DNA of 64,000 nucleotides from Thysanoteuthis rhombus (GCA_963457665.1 OY735227.1:41071750-41135749), one strand, 5' to 3'. Counted from the first letter of the stretch, positions 21,524 through 32,714 are shown. Notes: a model not told the origin generated them from the letters alone. Numbers and translations are program-made.

Positions 21524-21586
21524 AAATAATCGTAATGTAATCCCCAGAAGGGTAATACCCTTCTGGAGATTACATTACGATTATTT
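21524..21586. repeat. 63-bp near-perfect palindrome
   Basis: Arms AAATAATCGTAATGTAATC... (21524-21554) and ...GATTACATTACGATTATTT (21556-21586) pair with one mismatch around a single central base (GGGTA-A-TACCC). It could extrude as a cruciform. It stands next to the iterated word at 21640-21735. Confidence 0.9.
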
Positions 21587-21639
21587 TTTGGTGTCCGTTG
21601 TGTTTGGATAAAGGTAGCAGAACACCGTGGGAGACTATT

Positions 21640-21738
21640 GAGCGTGCAACTATAGTGCAGTGACATTTGAGCGTGAGACAATTGAGCGAAGCAGGGGGGG
21701 GGGTGAGTGCGTGACAATTGAGCAGAGGACAATTGATG
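21640..21738. repeat. Iterated word ACAATTGAGC
   Basis: The words gactattgagcgtg, gacatttgagcgtg, GACAATTGAGCGAAG, GACAATTGAGCAGAG and GACAATTGATG follow each other at 10-30 bp spacing. Closely spaced short words are seen in subterminal regions of some DNA transposons. No matching opposite end was found. Confidence 0.55.
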
Positions 21739-21779
21739 TATCTATATTACACCTATCATTATTTACAGAATACGGTGTT

Positions 21780-22495
21780 GCAAAGACGAAAACAAGGAAG
21801 GAAAGATGGGAACAGAAATGGCTACAAGGGTAAATTCAAAAGACAGATATAAGAAATATTGCACACGAGTGATCTTGAATATGCCTACGCAAAGGAAACC
21901 TGAAGAGAGAAACAGAATCCCTCATCACGGCAGCTAAAAGCAAATGACAAACCATCAGTAACTAGAAACCACCCTGCAAAGTGGATGCCATGAATTACTT
22001 GGAGACTTTGACATCCAAACAGACCACTATATCCAAGCAAGTAGACCAGATCTGGTAGCTGTATACACAGAAGAAGGAACCTCCCAAATCAGAGACGTAG
22101 CTGTGCCTGCAGACCATAGATTGAACGCTTAAAATAATACCAAAGATATTGGAGTCGAGCTTGGAGGGAAGGGAGATATTATAAGGAGATAAGGCATGAG
22201 ACTATATAAACCACGGCACTTCTGATGTCTGCAAGAATACTGGGGAGGGTATTGGAATCTTCAGTCACCAGAAATGGCCAGATAACTAGACAGAACATTG
22301 CATGTGTGAGAAAAGCTGGATGGGGTAGAGATAGCACAAAGCATAGCGCTGTCGTGATGTGTAAGGATGCTGAGAGAAGGGCTAGAGACCCTAGGAGACT
22401 TAATGTCACTCACTCTTCAGCGATAACCACCAGATATCCGGTGTTTAGATTTAGGCGAAAAAAAAAATCATTATTATTATGATTATTATTATTAT
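21780..22495 (+). pseudogene. Non-LTR retrotransposon polymerase C-terminal fragment (second lineage)
   Basis: The plus strand encodes DIQTDHYIQASRPDLVAVY (near 22010-22070) followed by IRDVAVPADHRLN, and after a frame change MSARILGRVLESS (22225-22263). These are typical of the C-terminal end of some LINE polymerases (patterns like F.I.TD..I..RRPDLVV...., .I.DVAVP.D and LL..A.ILRRVLE). Frames are broken and the catalytic domain is absent. A 3' tract of TTATTATTATTATT at about 22472-22498 may be the tail. Confidence 0.65.
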
Positions 22496-22499
22496 TTGG

Positions 22500-22765
22500 A
22501 CTTAATGAATTTATTCTGAAATCCTCACTCTGAGTTGCCGTAATTTCTTCCTTTTTCGTGTTTTTTGTACATGGCCTTATGTCAGACTTGGTATAATATG
22601 GAGACAAAAATGCAAAAATTGAATATGTCCTCTGAAATGCAATTGGCATAACAAACTGACGATAGTAAGTTTCAACTTGGGTCTTCGTCGAGACCTGGCT
22701 AGGCTTAGGGAGATCAAAGACCTGATTTTAGATAAAAGTATTTGATGAACAAATAAAAATTGACG
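22500..22765. other. Unassigned stretch
   Basis: Nothing recognised. Confidence 0.45.
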
Positions 22766-22769
22766 TTGG

Positions 22770-23115
22770 TTTTATAGTTACTTTGATGTTGAATCATGTT
22801 ATCCTCAGAACATCATGATAATGATATATAATAAAGTAACTAGAGTCGTCGGTAGTTTTGTGAATATTTCGATGTTTATTCACATCAACCTTTGCGCATT
22901 TATCATTCCATTAAGGAACTAGAGTCATTAGTTTTGTGATTCTGATTTGCCTCAGAAAATAATCATAAAATTTGATTATGAAAGTAGACGTTATTTTGGG
23001 AATATTTCGATGCTAATTCACATCACCCTCATAATAACATCATAAGTTATTTCATTAAAGAAGTAGAGCCGTCCATAGTTTTATGAATACTTTGATCCAC
23101 GCCCTTCTCTGAAGA
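22770..23115. repeat. Degenerate tandem repeat, ~60-90-bp unit
   Basis: The word TAGTTTTGTGAATATTTCGA recurs with changes at about 22772, 22855, 22932, 22990 and 23078. Between copies lie attcacatcaccctca, ataatcataa and attaaggaactagagtcg. Old and irregular. Confidence 0.55.
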
Positions 23116-23119
23116 TTGC

Positions 23120-24180
23120 CTTTCAGATGAGTGATTAAACAATCAAATCAATCAATAGCTTTTGTTTCAGGATCAAATAATGATTCCTTGTAAGTATGTT
23201 TCTCGGAATCACCTTCATGTCTTATTGAATTTTTAAAAGATCCTCTCGTTCATTCCGATTGTTATTATTATTTCTCAGCACCATTTCTTATGCAGTGTTA
23301 GGAAACGTCTCTAAAGTTTATGCAACCTTTACTTTTGAAAACAGTCAACTGTAGTACGGCATTTATGAGTGTTAACCAATTTATACCTTAAGTCGGATTT
23401 TGATATTATTAGAAATTAGGGTTAAAAGAAAATATATTAGTATAGTAATGCAATTTTACTAATTTTAAAACTTAGAATCAAAGCATATTGAGCGTGTTCA
23501 TAAGTGATCTGATCCCTTTTCTTTCGTTATTATGTATATTAATATACTTGTTTCCAATTAGTGTGGGATAGAACCTGCAATTTTTCTCTGCTAGTTCCTT
23601 CGCGTCACAAAAAAATACAAAGAATTGCAATTCTTCAATCAACCCACATCTTTTGATACCCCTGTGTCTGTTCCGCAGATTTTTATAAATAAACAAATAT
23701 CATAACAAACAGAGTGATAATTCTCCTTTAAAGCTAATGTTCAGCTTCCTTTGTGGTTTAATTATTGTTTATAAAACTTGAATCCTATTAGCTTGTTTCG
23801 GATCCCTTTGATGTCTTCTACTCAGATATTTCCTACCTTTTTTCTTTTCTTAACTTCCTTCCAAGACTTCAAGTAGCTTGGGCTCTGTCCCAAGAGTTAA
23901 AAAGATCCCGTATGTGCACAGATATGCGTGGTCCGTCCAGATGTAAGTGGACACCGAGCATCGAGCGAAGGTTAACACATATACAGGCTGGCAACCATCC
24001 CCAGACACTTCCCATGTGTACACGTGAACGGGACATTAACACCCCTATGCAAGTGGTTCGGTAAAGTATGTTTGGATACATTAACACAAGTGGATGGGTA
24101 AACACGGATAAAGACTCTTAGAATTAGGCCACTGACTATGCGAACTCCTTCATTCACGCCTCAAAACATACACAAGACTC
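23120..24180. other. Unassigned stretch
   Basis: Nothing recognised. Short frames on both strands around 23870-24157 have no supporting motif. Confidence 0.45.
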
Positions 24181-24197
24181 AAAACGTTCACATAAAG

Positions 24198-24259
24198 AAA
24201 CACACATACACACACACACACGCATATTTATATGTATGTATTTATATTTATATATATAC

Positions 24260-24355
<96 letters not shown>

Positions 24356-24358
24356 GTG
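24198..24358. repeat. (CA)n then (TA)n microsatellite
   Basis: CA run followed by about 120 bp of TA with a few TATG/AAAT breaks. It abuts the SINE-A palindrome at 24359. Confidence 0.9.
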
Positions 24359-24850
24359 TGATTATAAATTGCGTTATAGTAAATACAAACTCTTATTTGA
24401 AATGATCTCCTATCATTACACGGTAAATGTATCGCTTGGCCTAGATAACGTAAATAGCCACATTTTCTTTAATTGTTTATTCTGTTTACGTCGTCTACGC
24501 CGAATGATACATTAACTGTGTAATGATGGGTGATCATTTCAAATAAGGGTTTCAATATAAAATTAAGCAATTTATAATCATTCTGTCAGATCATATTTAT
24601 CCTTTCCGTAATACTTAACCGTCACGTTGAAAGAAACGAACAGAGAAAATAAGATATTATATATTAGATATAAAGGAGGTGAGAATTTGCAGTGAAGGCA
24701 ATTATTTAGGCCTATGCATCACCAGCGGCTGTTTAGCTCAATGGTAAGAGCAACGCTACTTAGAAGCGGGTACCCTGTCGATTTCTACAGCGGCCCCATT
24801 TTCTTTCAAATGTTTATTCTGTCGGATCATATATACCAGTTAATCCATAA
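24359..24850 (+). mobile_element. SINE-A copy 3 with foldback 5' part
   Basis: 24359-24460 and 24484-24580 are inverted arms (TGATTATAAATTGC at 24359-24372 pairs with GCAATTTATAATCA at 24567-24580). The common body (gtcacgttgaaagaaacgaa) and the tRNA-like region follow: GTTTAGCTCAATGGTAAGAG at about 24730 and a decayed B box. Tail words match copies 1 and 2. The tRNA-like A box is the best preserved in the family. Confidence 0.65.
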
Positions 24851-24854
24851 TGAC

Positions 24855-25060
24855 ACACTTACTTCTCCTAAGAACAGCAACTAAATGGGGAAGGGAAAAA
24901 AAGAAAATAAATATAAATAGAATAAGAGGAAAGGTTTTCCACCCTGGAAATTTGTGACTAAAATCAGTCAAGGTTTTTTCGAAGTGACTTTTTCTCTCCT
25001 TCTTTTCTTTCTTTCTCTATTACTTTCACGAACACACAGACACATGAAAGCAACCAAACA
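24855..25060. other. Unassigned stretch
   Basis: Nothing recognised. Confidence 0.5.
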
Positions 25061-25061
25061 G

Positions 25062-25063
<2 letters not shown>

Positions 25064-25112
<49 letters not shown>

Positions 25113-25375
25113 TTTTTAACGTCAGTTATTGAACATAGACCTTCCAGAGGATTCGCAATATCTCTCTGTCGTGAGCGTCGCGGAACCAATACTTTCAGAA
25201 CTTGTCTAGTTCGTCTCTGCATCTCGTATTCTGTCGGCCTCGGTTGAGCATATGATCTCTGAGGGTCCATGCTGTAAATTGCGATGTCCATCAGTTTACT
25301 TCCATTCTTGCAACATGACCAGCCCATTGCCATTTATTTCTCTAATGGAGTCTAAGATGTCTCGGACTTCTGTTA
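25064..25375 (-). mobile_element. RTE-like LINE tail, copy b
   Basis: Minus strand reads MAMGWSCCKNGS, IAIYSMDPQRSYAQPR and VLKVLVPRRSRQRD, which are decayed forms of the reverse transcriptase C-terminus seen best in copy d. The 3' end is an (ATG)n tail, shown as CAT repeats at 25064-25110. 5' truncated. Confidence 0.65.
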
Positions 25376-25379
25376 CAGA

Positions 25380-25495
25380 AACCCACCTATAAACATACCG
25401 GCACATTGATGAGTTTCAATAAAACATTATTGAAAATAAAATGAATAGGTCTGAATAGAAACCGTCGCCTGATTCCCGTCTTTTTATAGCATACA
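25380..25495. other. Unassigned stretch
   Basis: Nothing recognised. Confidence 0.5.
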
Positions 25496-25499
25496 TTGC

Positions 25500-25910
25500 T
25501 GGGGTGATCAAATAAAAAAAATAGAAAAGGGGGAGATCATTAAATAAATTACTACCCCCCCCCCTTCTGTGGGATAGTGATCGCTAAAAAATGTCAGATT
25601 TTTCGAAAAACAAAGGGGGATGCTGCTGGGCACAAACAAAGGGATCAGTTTATCATGGACTCCTATTGCAAGTTGATCCTCCTCACTAAAAACCTATCAA
25701 GAGGGAATTTGAAAAAAAAGAAAGTTTTATTTGTTGACACAATAAGGGATAAATGTTAAAATTTTCAGCCCTCTAACTCCATATGCGAAGCCCGTAAGCG
25801 TGATACATTCATAAATAGCAAGCCCGTCAATCAGCAAGACCACCTTAAAAACTGAAGCATCGTATGTAGACAGTTTTGGTGACAGCCTCGCTTATCGGTT
25901 TCTAATAAAT
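25500..25910 (+). repeat. Repeat F, copy 2
   Basis: Has gctggggtgatcaa, attgcaagttgatcctcct, cactaaaaacctat, cagccctctaactccat, cgtgatacattcataaata, agcaagaccacctt and GACAGTTTTGGTGACAG in the same order as copy 1. Confidence 0.6.
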
Positions 25911-25914
25911 AAAT

Positions 25915-26685
25915 AAATTGCTCTCACCATCGTGGGGACAGAAAAAATACCCCTTATGACAATGCTCCTTATAGCCCTGACAACTTACTTGAGACCGTGG
26001 AGATCGTGGAGACCGTCCCTTTTATAACCTCCCTCTCTTATATTCTACTTAACCCTCTCCCTTTTTCCTATCAATGATCCTGTGAGAGTGGATAGAAGCT
26101 GGCCCCCTACTTGAGAGAACTAGCAGCTGCTTTGAAAAAGGTAACGGGAGTGTCACTTATAACGGCTCAAGAGAAAAGGAAGAAAAACCTATTCATCCGA
26201 TTAAAAAGAAAACATTATAATTAGTAATTCAATACGTTTGAATAAATTCCATGTCGAAACAAATACGACAAAACCAGTTTTTTTTTCTGAAAAAAGGAGA
26301 AATTTACGCGTATGAGCTTCCGTAAAAAAATCATGGTCCAAAATCGCAAGACGTATGGATGCTTTATCGGGAGCATGGCCTGAGTATCAGTTTATGCTTT
26401 GACGGTTTATTTAATGCATTATCGATATTTACTAAATGCAGCACAAGGCCACCGTAGGAAGACATCGGGTAGGAAGATTGTGTTGCGTTAGTCTTTCAAG
26501 TTAGGTTGACTTGAGAAATAGCATTCAAAATCCTGGCGATGATCGAACGACTTCTTACAAAACGTCAATTTGTCTCCCTTTTGACAAAAAAAAATAAATT
26601 ACGTTCTCCAGATAGACTAAAAACAGTACGAACTTGAATGTATAATAACCGTTAACGTCTCTTTATTACATGTAGTTGTGGGCCT
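25915..26685. other. Unassigned stretch
   Basis: Nothing recognised. Confidence 0.45.
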
Positions 26686-26689
26686 GTCG

Positions 26690-27010
26690 CCAGGTCGAGC
26701 TGGCACCTTCTGGTAAAAATGAATGCGATGTGAATTAATTTACGAAAAAATAAATTGAAAAACTATTTTTACGACAAATCTCCAGCGCTTAATACAGCTT
26801 CACCTTTCATCATACAGTTGGCCATAAGTAGTCCAAGTACTTCGGGCGTGCTTAAACATTTTGGCCATTTTAAGCGTATTTTTATCTATCATTTTTAGTG
26901 TCATTTTGGTCAATTTTGACGTGTTTTTTTCCATCAAATTTAGCGCTTTTATCGAAATCAAGAATGAGCACTTTTTCTCGCGCCAAACGGACTTACAAAG
27001 GTGCTCCACC
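26690..27010. repeat. Repeat G, copy 2
   Basis: Contains gatgtgaattaattt, TTTTGGCCATTTTAAGC, agtgtcattttggtcaatttt, aaatttagcgctttt and a ctttttctcgcg end, in the order seen at 45705-45970. Confidence 0.5.
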
Positions 27011-27071
27011 CTTTGCTGACTGTCCCTTTGCTACGTACCAGTGTATTTGCCGTTGTTAACACTGCTTGTAA

Positions 27072-27211
27072 ACCGCAGAGTACGGAACACCGCTAATGGA
27101 CCGCAGTGTACGAAACACTGCAAATGGACCGCAGTATACAAAACACCGCTAATGGACTGCAGTGTACGAAACACTGCTAATGAACCGCAGTGTACGAATC
27201 ACATTGTCAAC
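27072..27211. repeat. 28-bp minisatellite, five units
   Basis: Units start at 27072, 27100, 27128, 27156 and 27184, exactly 28 bp apart (ACCGCAGTGTACGAAACACTG plus ctaatgg). Each unit has a CAGTGT...ACACTG hairpin. 28 is not a multiple of 3, so the frame spanning it is not a repeat protein. Confidence 0.9.
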
Positions 27212-27214
27212 ACA

Positions 27215-27960
27215 TCCGAGTGGCTCAGTCTGTCCAAGTTCTTTTTTTTTCTGTCTGCATTGACCTCTTTTCATAAAATTTGGAAATGACCACACGAAAG
27301 ACGAAACTATCTCCGCCTGTAGGTTGGCTCGTAAATCTTTTATATGTAATACATTCCGGTTATTTGATACACAATAAAGAAATAGTCCCAATTAGGTGGC
27401 CGTCTCCAATCATAAGACTAAAAATTTTTAGAGTACATTCATTTTTTTATACTTATAACTTAAATAACAAACGAAGTCACTGAAATCGTTAATTCCATTG
27501 ACGTTTGGATAACTTATCGTATGTATTGTTAGTCTCTTGAGTGATTGCTTGTGAACAAATAAGTACAGGTATCGAGTGAAGATAACGGACTGTCTATATT
27601 AGCCTCTTGAATGAAAGAACATCGCAATCCACTTGTTTCATTGCATCTTGACTGGTCCCGTCGCAATTTTAGGGGTCTGCAATTTTGCATTATCTAAATG
27701 ACATATATAATTGTACCTATACTCTAAAAGGCTACTCAAGGTTAGCAGACACAACCAAACTGAGTAAGCAATAACCAACCACAAATTTGTTTGGTATTCT
27801 CAAGCTGATCCAGTTGAACATCTTGATGGTCCAGATAAGCGGGAGGAACGGCTAGGAGCCCCAAATAAGCGGAGGACATACACTTATTTTGAATTCCAAG
27901 ATATGGATCAAATAAATAATGGATAACCGGAGATCCGATCAATTGGATCCCATATAAATT
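27215..27960. other. Unassigned stretch
   Basis: Nothing recognised. Confidence 0.45.
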
Positions 27961-27964
27961 TGTT

Positions 27965-28412
27965 TTCTAATATTAGAAACCATCAACCAAAACTGTCAAC
28001 ATGGTTTTCTTCAGTTTTCAAGTTAGTCCGATTGGCTGGCTCTATACGTATGTTTGTATCACGCTTAAAGGTTGCACCGTTGTCGCTAGAGGGCTGATAA
28101 TCGAAAAGTTTACTCTGTATTGTGTCTATAAAAAGCACTCTTTTTTTAAAACCCACCCCTATATAGGTTTTCGAAAGGGGGGGGGGTCGATTTGCAACGA
28201 AAGTTTATTCTAAGTTGGTCCCTTAGTTTATGTCCGACAGCATTCACGTTTGTTTTCCGAAAATTCAGACTTTTTAATGATCACTACCAAACAAAAGTAA
28301 CTCATTCATTGATCACACCTTTGTCGATTTTTTTAAATTGATCATCTCCATATGCTGCCAAAAGACGTTTCTATTGAGCGACCAACCAGACCTGCTTTCT
28401 TTATTTATCGAA
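27965..28412 (-). repeat. Repeat F, copy 3 (reverse, near full length)
   Basis: Reverse complement of copy 1. It starts at the 3' end with gaaaccatcaaccaaaactg and finishes with gagcgaccaaccagacctgc. Comparing its ends with 57105-57565 sets the family limits at AGGTCTGGTT... and ...GGTTTCTA. Confidence 0.65.
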
Positions 28413-28414
28413 TG

Positions 28415-29755
28415 TACGAGTGTGGATCCCAACGCCGTGAAGTAAGATGAATTCAGTTCAAACAATTTTTGCTAATCTTCGTCCACTGGACATTTTTCAG
28501 CAAGTGGGTGTCTACTGATGCTATGGTAATATTCGTTTTTTTAATTATTTTTTCGTTCTTAAACAGTATTCATGAAATTATCGGCTCTGTGATCCTCACC
28601 ATAAAAATGAGGATACTCGTCTGAATAATTCATGGAATAATAATAGAACTTCATTTCATAACTTCAGGAAATATCGACGAAGGTCAGAGATTTAAAATGA
28701 AGACTTACCATACGGTCAATAATTGAACAACCGTAGAGTGAAAATGTGAGGTCGTGTAAACAAAAGAAAAATACATATGGTCAGATCAAATTATATTTAT
28801 GAAAACACTAGCGTTTTTCCTTTGGAAGACACATAAAATATAATTAAAAAAATACATTTAGAAGCATATAGATTCTGGAGAATCTAGATGTTATTGATAA
28901 ACCCGTCAAAATAATCCCTAGAAAAGATCAGAAAAGCCTTTTTTTCAAATATAAAAACATTATCAGAAGAATTCTAGAGTCGATCACTGATACTCATTTT
29001 CAAGTTTGTGGATAAAACGGTATGGCCAGGAACAGTGGGACACACAAACATATGCACATATAATCAGGATAGAACCCTTTGATACATTTGGTTGCTACGT
29101 TTGTTTAGAGCAATACTCACCGAAGTGATATACGGAATCATGATTAGACAACATCTAAGAACTTGATAACTTTAAGAAAGCGATACAAAGACACCCTCGA
29201 TCTTCCGGAACCATTTTGCCTGACCAACAGAGGTCACATAATGACAATTCAGTAATACACCTCTGAACGGCTTATGCACATTTCATAGCACATTTCATGA
29301 TTATAAGAAAATTAAACTGAACAAATATCAGATGTGAATCAAAAGTTTTAATGCATACATTGATGTAAGTATTAATATAAGTAACAAGCTTGGCTGCGCT
29401 AACTTCCTTGCTTCATTGAGGTAAAAAATGAAATTCAAACAAAACAGAATTGATTTCTCTGTACAACATTATTCCCAAACTACGTGTCTTATTTCAACTC
29501 CTTTATAAGTATTTCTTGTAATTGGGATTCGCAAACTGTAGCTGAACAAATCATTGTTGTTACTTACGAAAATAAAATCAAAACTCGATAGTAGGAGTTA
29601 AATAAAAAAAAAAGAAGAAAAAAGAAAGAGAACGTCAAATCAGCCTGATGGTTAAACTGTCACTACCCTCGAAGGCAATGGAAGTAGAAAAAAAAAAGAA
29701 AAGAACTACTTAGACTGATGGTGAATCCACCACTGATTTCGGAAGCAAAGAAGAA
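28415..29755. other. Unassigned stretch
   Basis: Only a short reverse fragment of repeat L near 28690-28760 (ggtcaataattgaacaaccg) is recognised. The rest is AT-rich with no coding signal. Confidence 0.4.
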
Positions 29756-29759
29756 AGAG

Positions 29760-29840
29760 AGAATCACCTGCAGGTGGATTCGGTCCTGAAATCTACTGAT
29801 TACAAGCCGAACACCTATAACCGCTGACCCACGAACGTAT
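29760..29840 (-). mobile_element. tRNA-Thr-like SINE head
   Basis: Minus strand reads GTGGGTCAGCGGTTATAGGT (A box), an anticodon-like loop with TTGTAAT (TGT, Thr) and CAGGACCGAATCCACC (B box). The anticodon stem and the acceptor do not close, so it is a pseudogene or SINE head. Confidence 0.5.
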
Positions 29841-29879
29841 TGAGGAAATGGCTAATCTATTTGTGTTTCTAAATCATAT

Positions 29880-30125
29880 TATAGTCAAAAACTGCTTTTT
29901 TGATTTGGGGGAAAAAACCTTTTTGGCCTTTTGGGAACCTTATTTTGACAGGTTTTGTTCCTAGACCTTTTTTAAAAAAAAAAACCTCTATTTTAGATGT
30001 TTTCCATTGTAACATGCCTGCGGTGTCATAAATATAATTTATTCTGACCATATCTATTCTTCGATGGGATTATCCAAATTTTGACTTTATGGTTGTTCTA
30101 TTATTGACTCTGATTCTAAGGTTTT
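29880..30125 (+). repeat. Repeat L, copy 1
   Basis: Shares TTTTTGGCCTTTTGGG, tctattttagatgttttcca, gtgtcataaata and CAAATTTTGACTTTATGGTT then attattgactctgat with 51445-51690. Short reverse fragments lie at 30285-30365 and 28690-28760. Confidence 0.5.
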
Positions 30126-30129
30126 TCAT

Positions 30130-30440
30130 TATTCATTTTTATTATTAGATAAAGTATTGTGAACGATCTCATTAATTTGGACTAGTACAGAATTTTATCC
30201 TAATTTTGAATTGTCTTTATCACAGCTCAATTCTTTTATTACGATCCACTGTTTGTTCACTGTCGTAGATTGACGGTCTAGGTTGGTTTAAGATAAAAAA
30301 AAACAACTGAATATTCACCGTCACAGTCAATAATTAAACAACCATAGCGTCAAAAGGGAAAGGAAAAGATATCACTCAGACCCAACGTTATAAACGTTCT
30401 CGTCATTTTAGAAAAAAGATTCTGTTTTACCAATATCACA
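30130..30440. other. Mostly unassigned; repeat L fragment
   Basis: 30285-30365 is a reverse repeat L end (cacagtcaataattaaacaa). Nothing else recognised. Confidence 0.4.
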
Positions 30441-30451
30441 TTCGAATAGAA

Positions 30452-30545
30452 CACCTGACGGTAGCTGGAGAAGGGATCGTCCGAAACGTCGTGTGAAGAA
30501 GACAAACAACATGAAGGAGTTCAATCGTCCGGAAAACTCTTTGAA
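30452..30545 (+). ncRNA. Hammerhead-like module, diverged
   Basis: CTGACGG (30455-30461), an interval whose GACG (30457-30460) can pair with CGTC, then GAAAC (30483-30487), then GTCGTGTGAAGAAGACAAACA. The 3' layout (hairpin with purine loop, then ACAAC) follows SINE-E, but the base CTGANGA is broken at its last position. Likely a distant relative or decayed copy. Confidence 0.3.
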
Positions 30546-30549
30546 AATC

Positions 30550-31035
30550 TTGTGTTAACGAGGCTCTGCTTCTAAGGGACTAAATTAAGGGTGATGTATT
30601 CCCTTTCAAAGAACGACTTTGAAGGCATAAACCGGGGTTGAAGATAAAAATAAAAAAGGGAGATTACTATTGAATGATCTTGCAATAAGAAAGCAGAGAC
30701 CTGATTCGGATAATATGGATATTGCCTCCGACCAAAATAGACAAAGATCGATTGATATGCACTTGAGAGGTTAAAGAACGGACTAAAAATGTCGGGCGGG
30801 AAAGTGTCTGACAGGATGTAAAGAAATGTGCATCGGGGCGAGGAAAAAAGGAGCATCATAGAAATAGTGAATGGTACAAGGAGAACGGGCTCTGACGAAA
30901 TGGCTGTGAGGACGAAGAAATAAAGAATTAGGAATCTAAGTATAATCAAAGAAATTTCTGTGTGGGTGTAGGTGTGTGTATACACCGCGATTACTCATCA
31001 ACTGGCCATTATACGGGGTTGATATCTACCATATA
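30550..31035. other. Unassigned stretch
   Basis: A 137-codon reverse frame at 30572-30985 shows hydrophobic stretches but no recognisable family and no copy. I do not call it a gene. Confidence 0.4.
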
Positions 31036-31040
31036 TATTA

Positions 31041-31287
31041 GTCAGCACATCAGGCATTGCAGTGTAGAGTTGGGAGGTTTGTTTTTTTTTTAGATCAGTG
31101 GTTCTTGAGAAATCCATTAAAAATATATAAGATAGTACACTGTATAGATCTTTTATCTAAAATTATGAATAGATGTAGAATTAAAAGATCTAAATTGGCT
31201 CACATCTACATTTAGATGTAAAATATCTAAATTGGCAATGTATTTCAGTTACTTATCTTCTGTGTTGCAAATTTAGATATTCTATAT

Positions 31288-31290
<3 letters not shown>
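31041..31290 (+). mobile_element. Element K, copy 1 (single core unit)
   Basis: Left end GTCAGCACATCAGGCATTGC with agtgta, a segment gatcagtggttcttgagaaa, a core with ATAGATCTTTTATCTAAAA and AGATGTAAAATATCTAAATT, and a right end cttctgtgttgcaaatttag. The reverse copy at 42127-42603 has both ends but a core expanded into a 38-bp tandem array. This architecture resembles non-autonomous Helitron-type 'pearl' elements of molluscs, which carry a tandem core. That comparison is inference. Confidence 0.55.

Positions 31291-31350
<60 letters not shown>
31291..31350. repeat. (TA)n microsatellite
   Basis: Uninterrupted TA directly after element K. Confidence 0.95.
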
Positions 31351-31351
<1 letters not shown>

Positions 31352-31354
31352 ATT

Positions 31355-31960
31355 ACATAAAGCAAACATTATACAGCGAAAATTTCAGATCAAATTTCAG
31401 CTAATAACTACGTATCAAGCTACAGACTTATTAATCCACACTGTATATACAGATAGAAGTATCCGATACATTTCCAGAAATTAATGCCAGCATCTTTTTA
31501 CAGCTTCAAAATTGTCAGAATTTGGACCAAAGTCTGAAAAAACACGAGAATCAAGAACGACATTGGAACTAGAGTGAAAAGTTTCGTTTAAGAATCAGAA
31601 ATCTCTGGTCCAAGTTCTGTCATTCTAGAAAGTATATTTCGAAATAAACTTTCAGGAATGTATCGGCTACTTCTTGCACTCCCTGTATTCCTTTTAAAGT
31701 AGTGATAAATAGGAGTCTAAAATTGCGAATTTAAATGCACTGATTCGCTATTCGCTAATTTGGGATGCGTTAAACTTTCACGCCGTGGTGGAGCCACTCA
31801 AAACGACGGGAAACAGCGAGACTTCGTTTGTAGCATGATAAGATTCAGAAGTAGACCAATTTAGGCCGTGCAATTGTTTGCCGTGTTTGAAACATGCGCA
31901 TTACTTTCTCTTAAACACGACATTTGCATAATTATTATTTAAACTAGTTTACCCACGCCG
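31355..31960. other. Unassigned stretch
   Basis: Nothing recognised. Confidence 0.45.
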
Positions 31961-31971
31961 TCAACAATGAC

Positions 31972-32008
31972 GACACACACACACACACACACGCACACAC
32001 ACGCACAC

Positions 32009-32042
<34 letters not shown>
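31972..32042. repeat. (CA)n then (TA)n microsatellite
   Basis: CA run with CG interruptions, then a TA run. Confidence 0.9.
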
Positions 32043-32043
<1 letters not shown>

Positions 32044-32049
32044 TTGCAT

Positions 32050-32695
32050 TTTGTATATATACATGGATAATTGAGATCTACACTGAAGTGAGCTTGGAGA
32101 ATAGCGTTCAGTTAACCACAATTGGATTTTTTATTATTTTTTGTTTTTGTTTTATTACTTTTATTATTTTCATGTTATCATTAAAATCCTGCATCTGTTA
32201 TTACGTTATTAGAACAAGAATGAAATTCAATTTTGCTACGTTGGCTGAATGAGCAAAGTTTTGTTTCGCTGCGCCAGTTGTGTCCCCTGGCGTGACAGAA
32301 AATATCTTCACGTCGTGAAGTATTATATGTGTGGTTAAAATCTTCTCATTATAGACAAAGAGTAATAACATCGTAACTCTCAGTGATATCAAGTGGAATG
32401 GCTATGTAGTCAGAGGCTGCAATGAAGATCGGATGAAATATGAATTGATCGAGAATTACAACAATTGTAATGAGTTGCTAGAAGCTACGGCAAAGTCTTT
32501 CTTGATGCAATTATTTTTTAACTTTATTGTTTTTTCTTCTTTCATTTCAGGTATTTTATTCCCTTCTCGGTTACTGTCATTCTTTTCAGTTATTCTCTTA
32601 CTTCTTTTCCTGTTTTTCTTCCCCTGCAACGTTCTTTTGTCGTTCCTTCCAATTATTTTCTTCCTTCTGGTTTTTTTCTTTCTATTTCAAGGCTT
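32050..32695. other. Unassigned stretch, T-rich 3' half
   Basis: 32510-32690 is pyrimidine-rich, giving a 95-codon Phe/Leu frame with no family match. Confidence 0.4.
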
Positions 32696-32714
32696 GATTC
32701 ACACATTTATGCAT

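Noticed and set aside
21524-21586. Bacterial-type terminator
   Set aside because: The context is a eukaryotic repeat-rich genome. The palindrome is better read as a cruciform or element end.
30572-30985. 137-codon reverse frame with hydrophobic segments as a membrane protein
   Set aside because: No family resemblance, no second exon and AT-rich composition giving Phe/Leu/Ile by chance.
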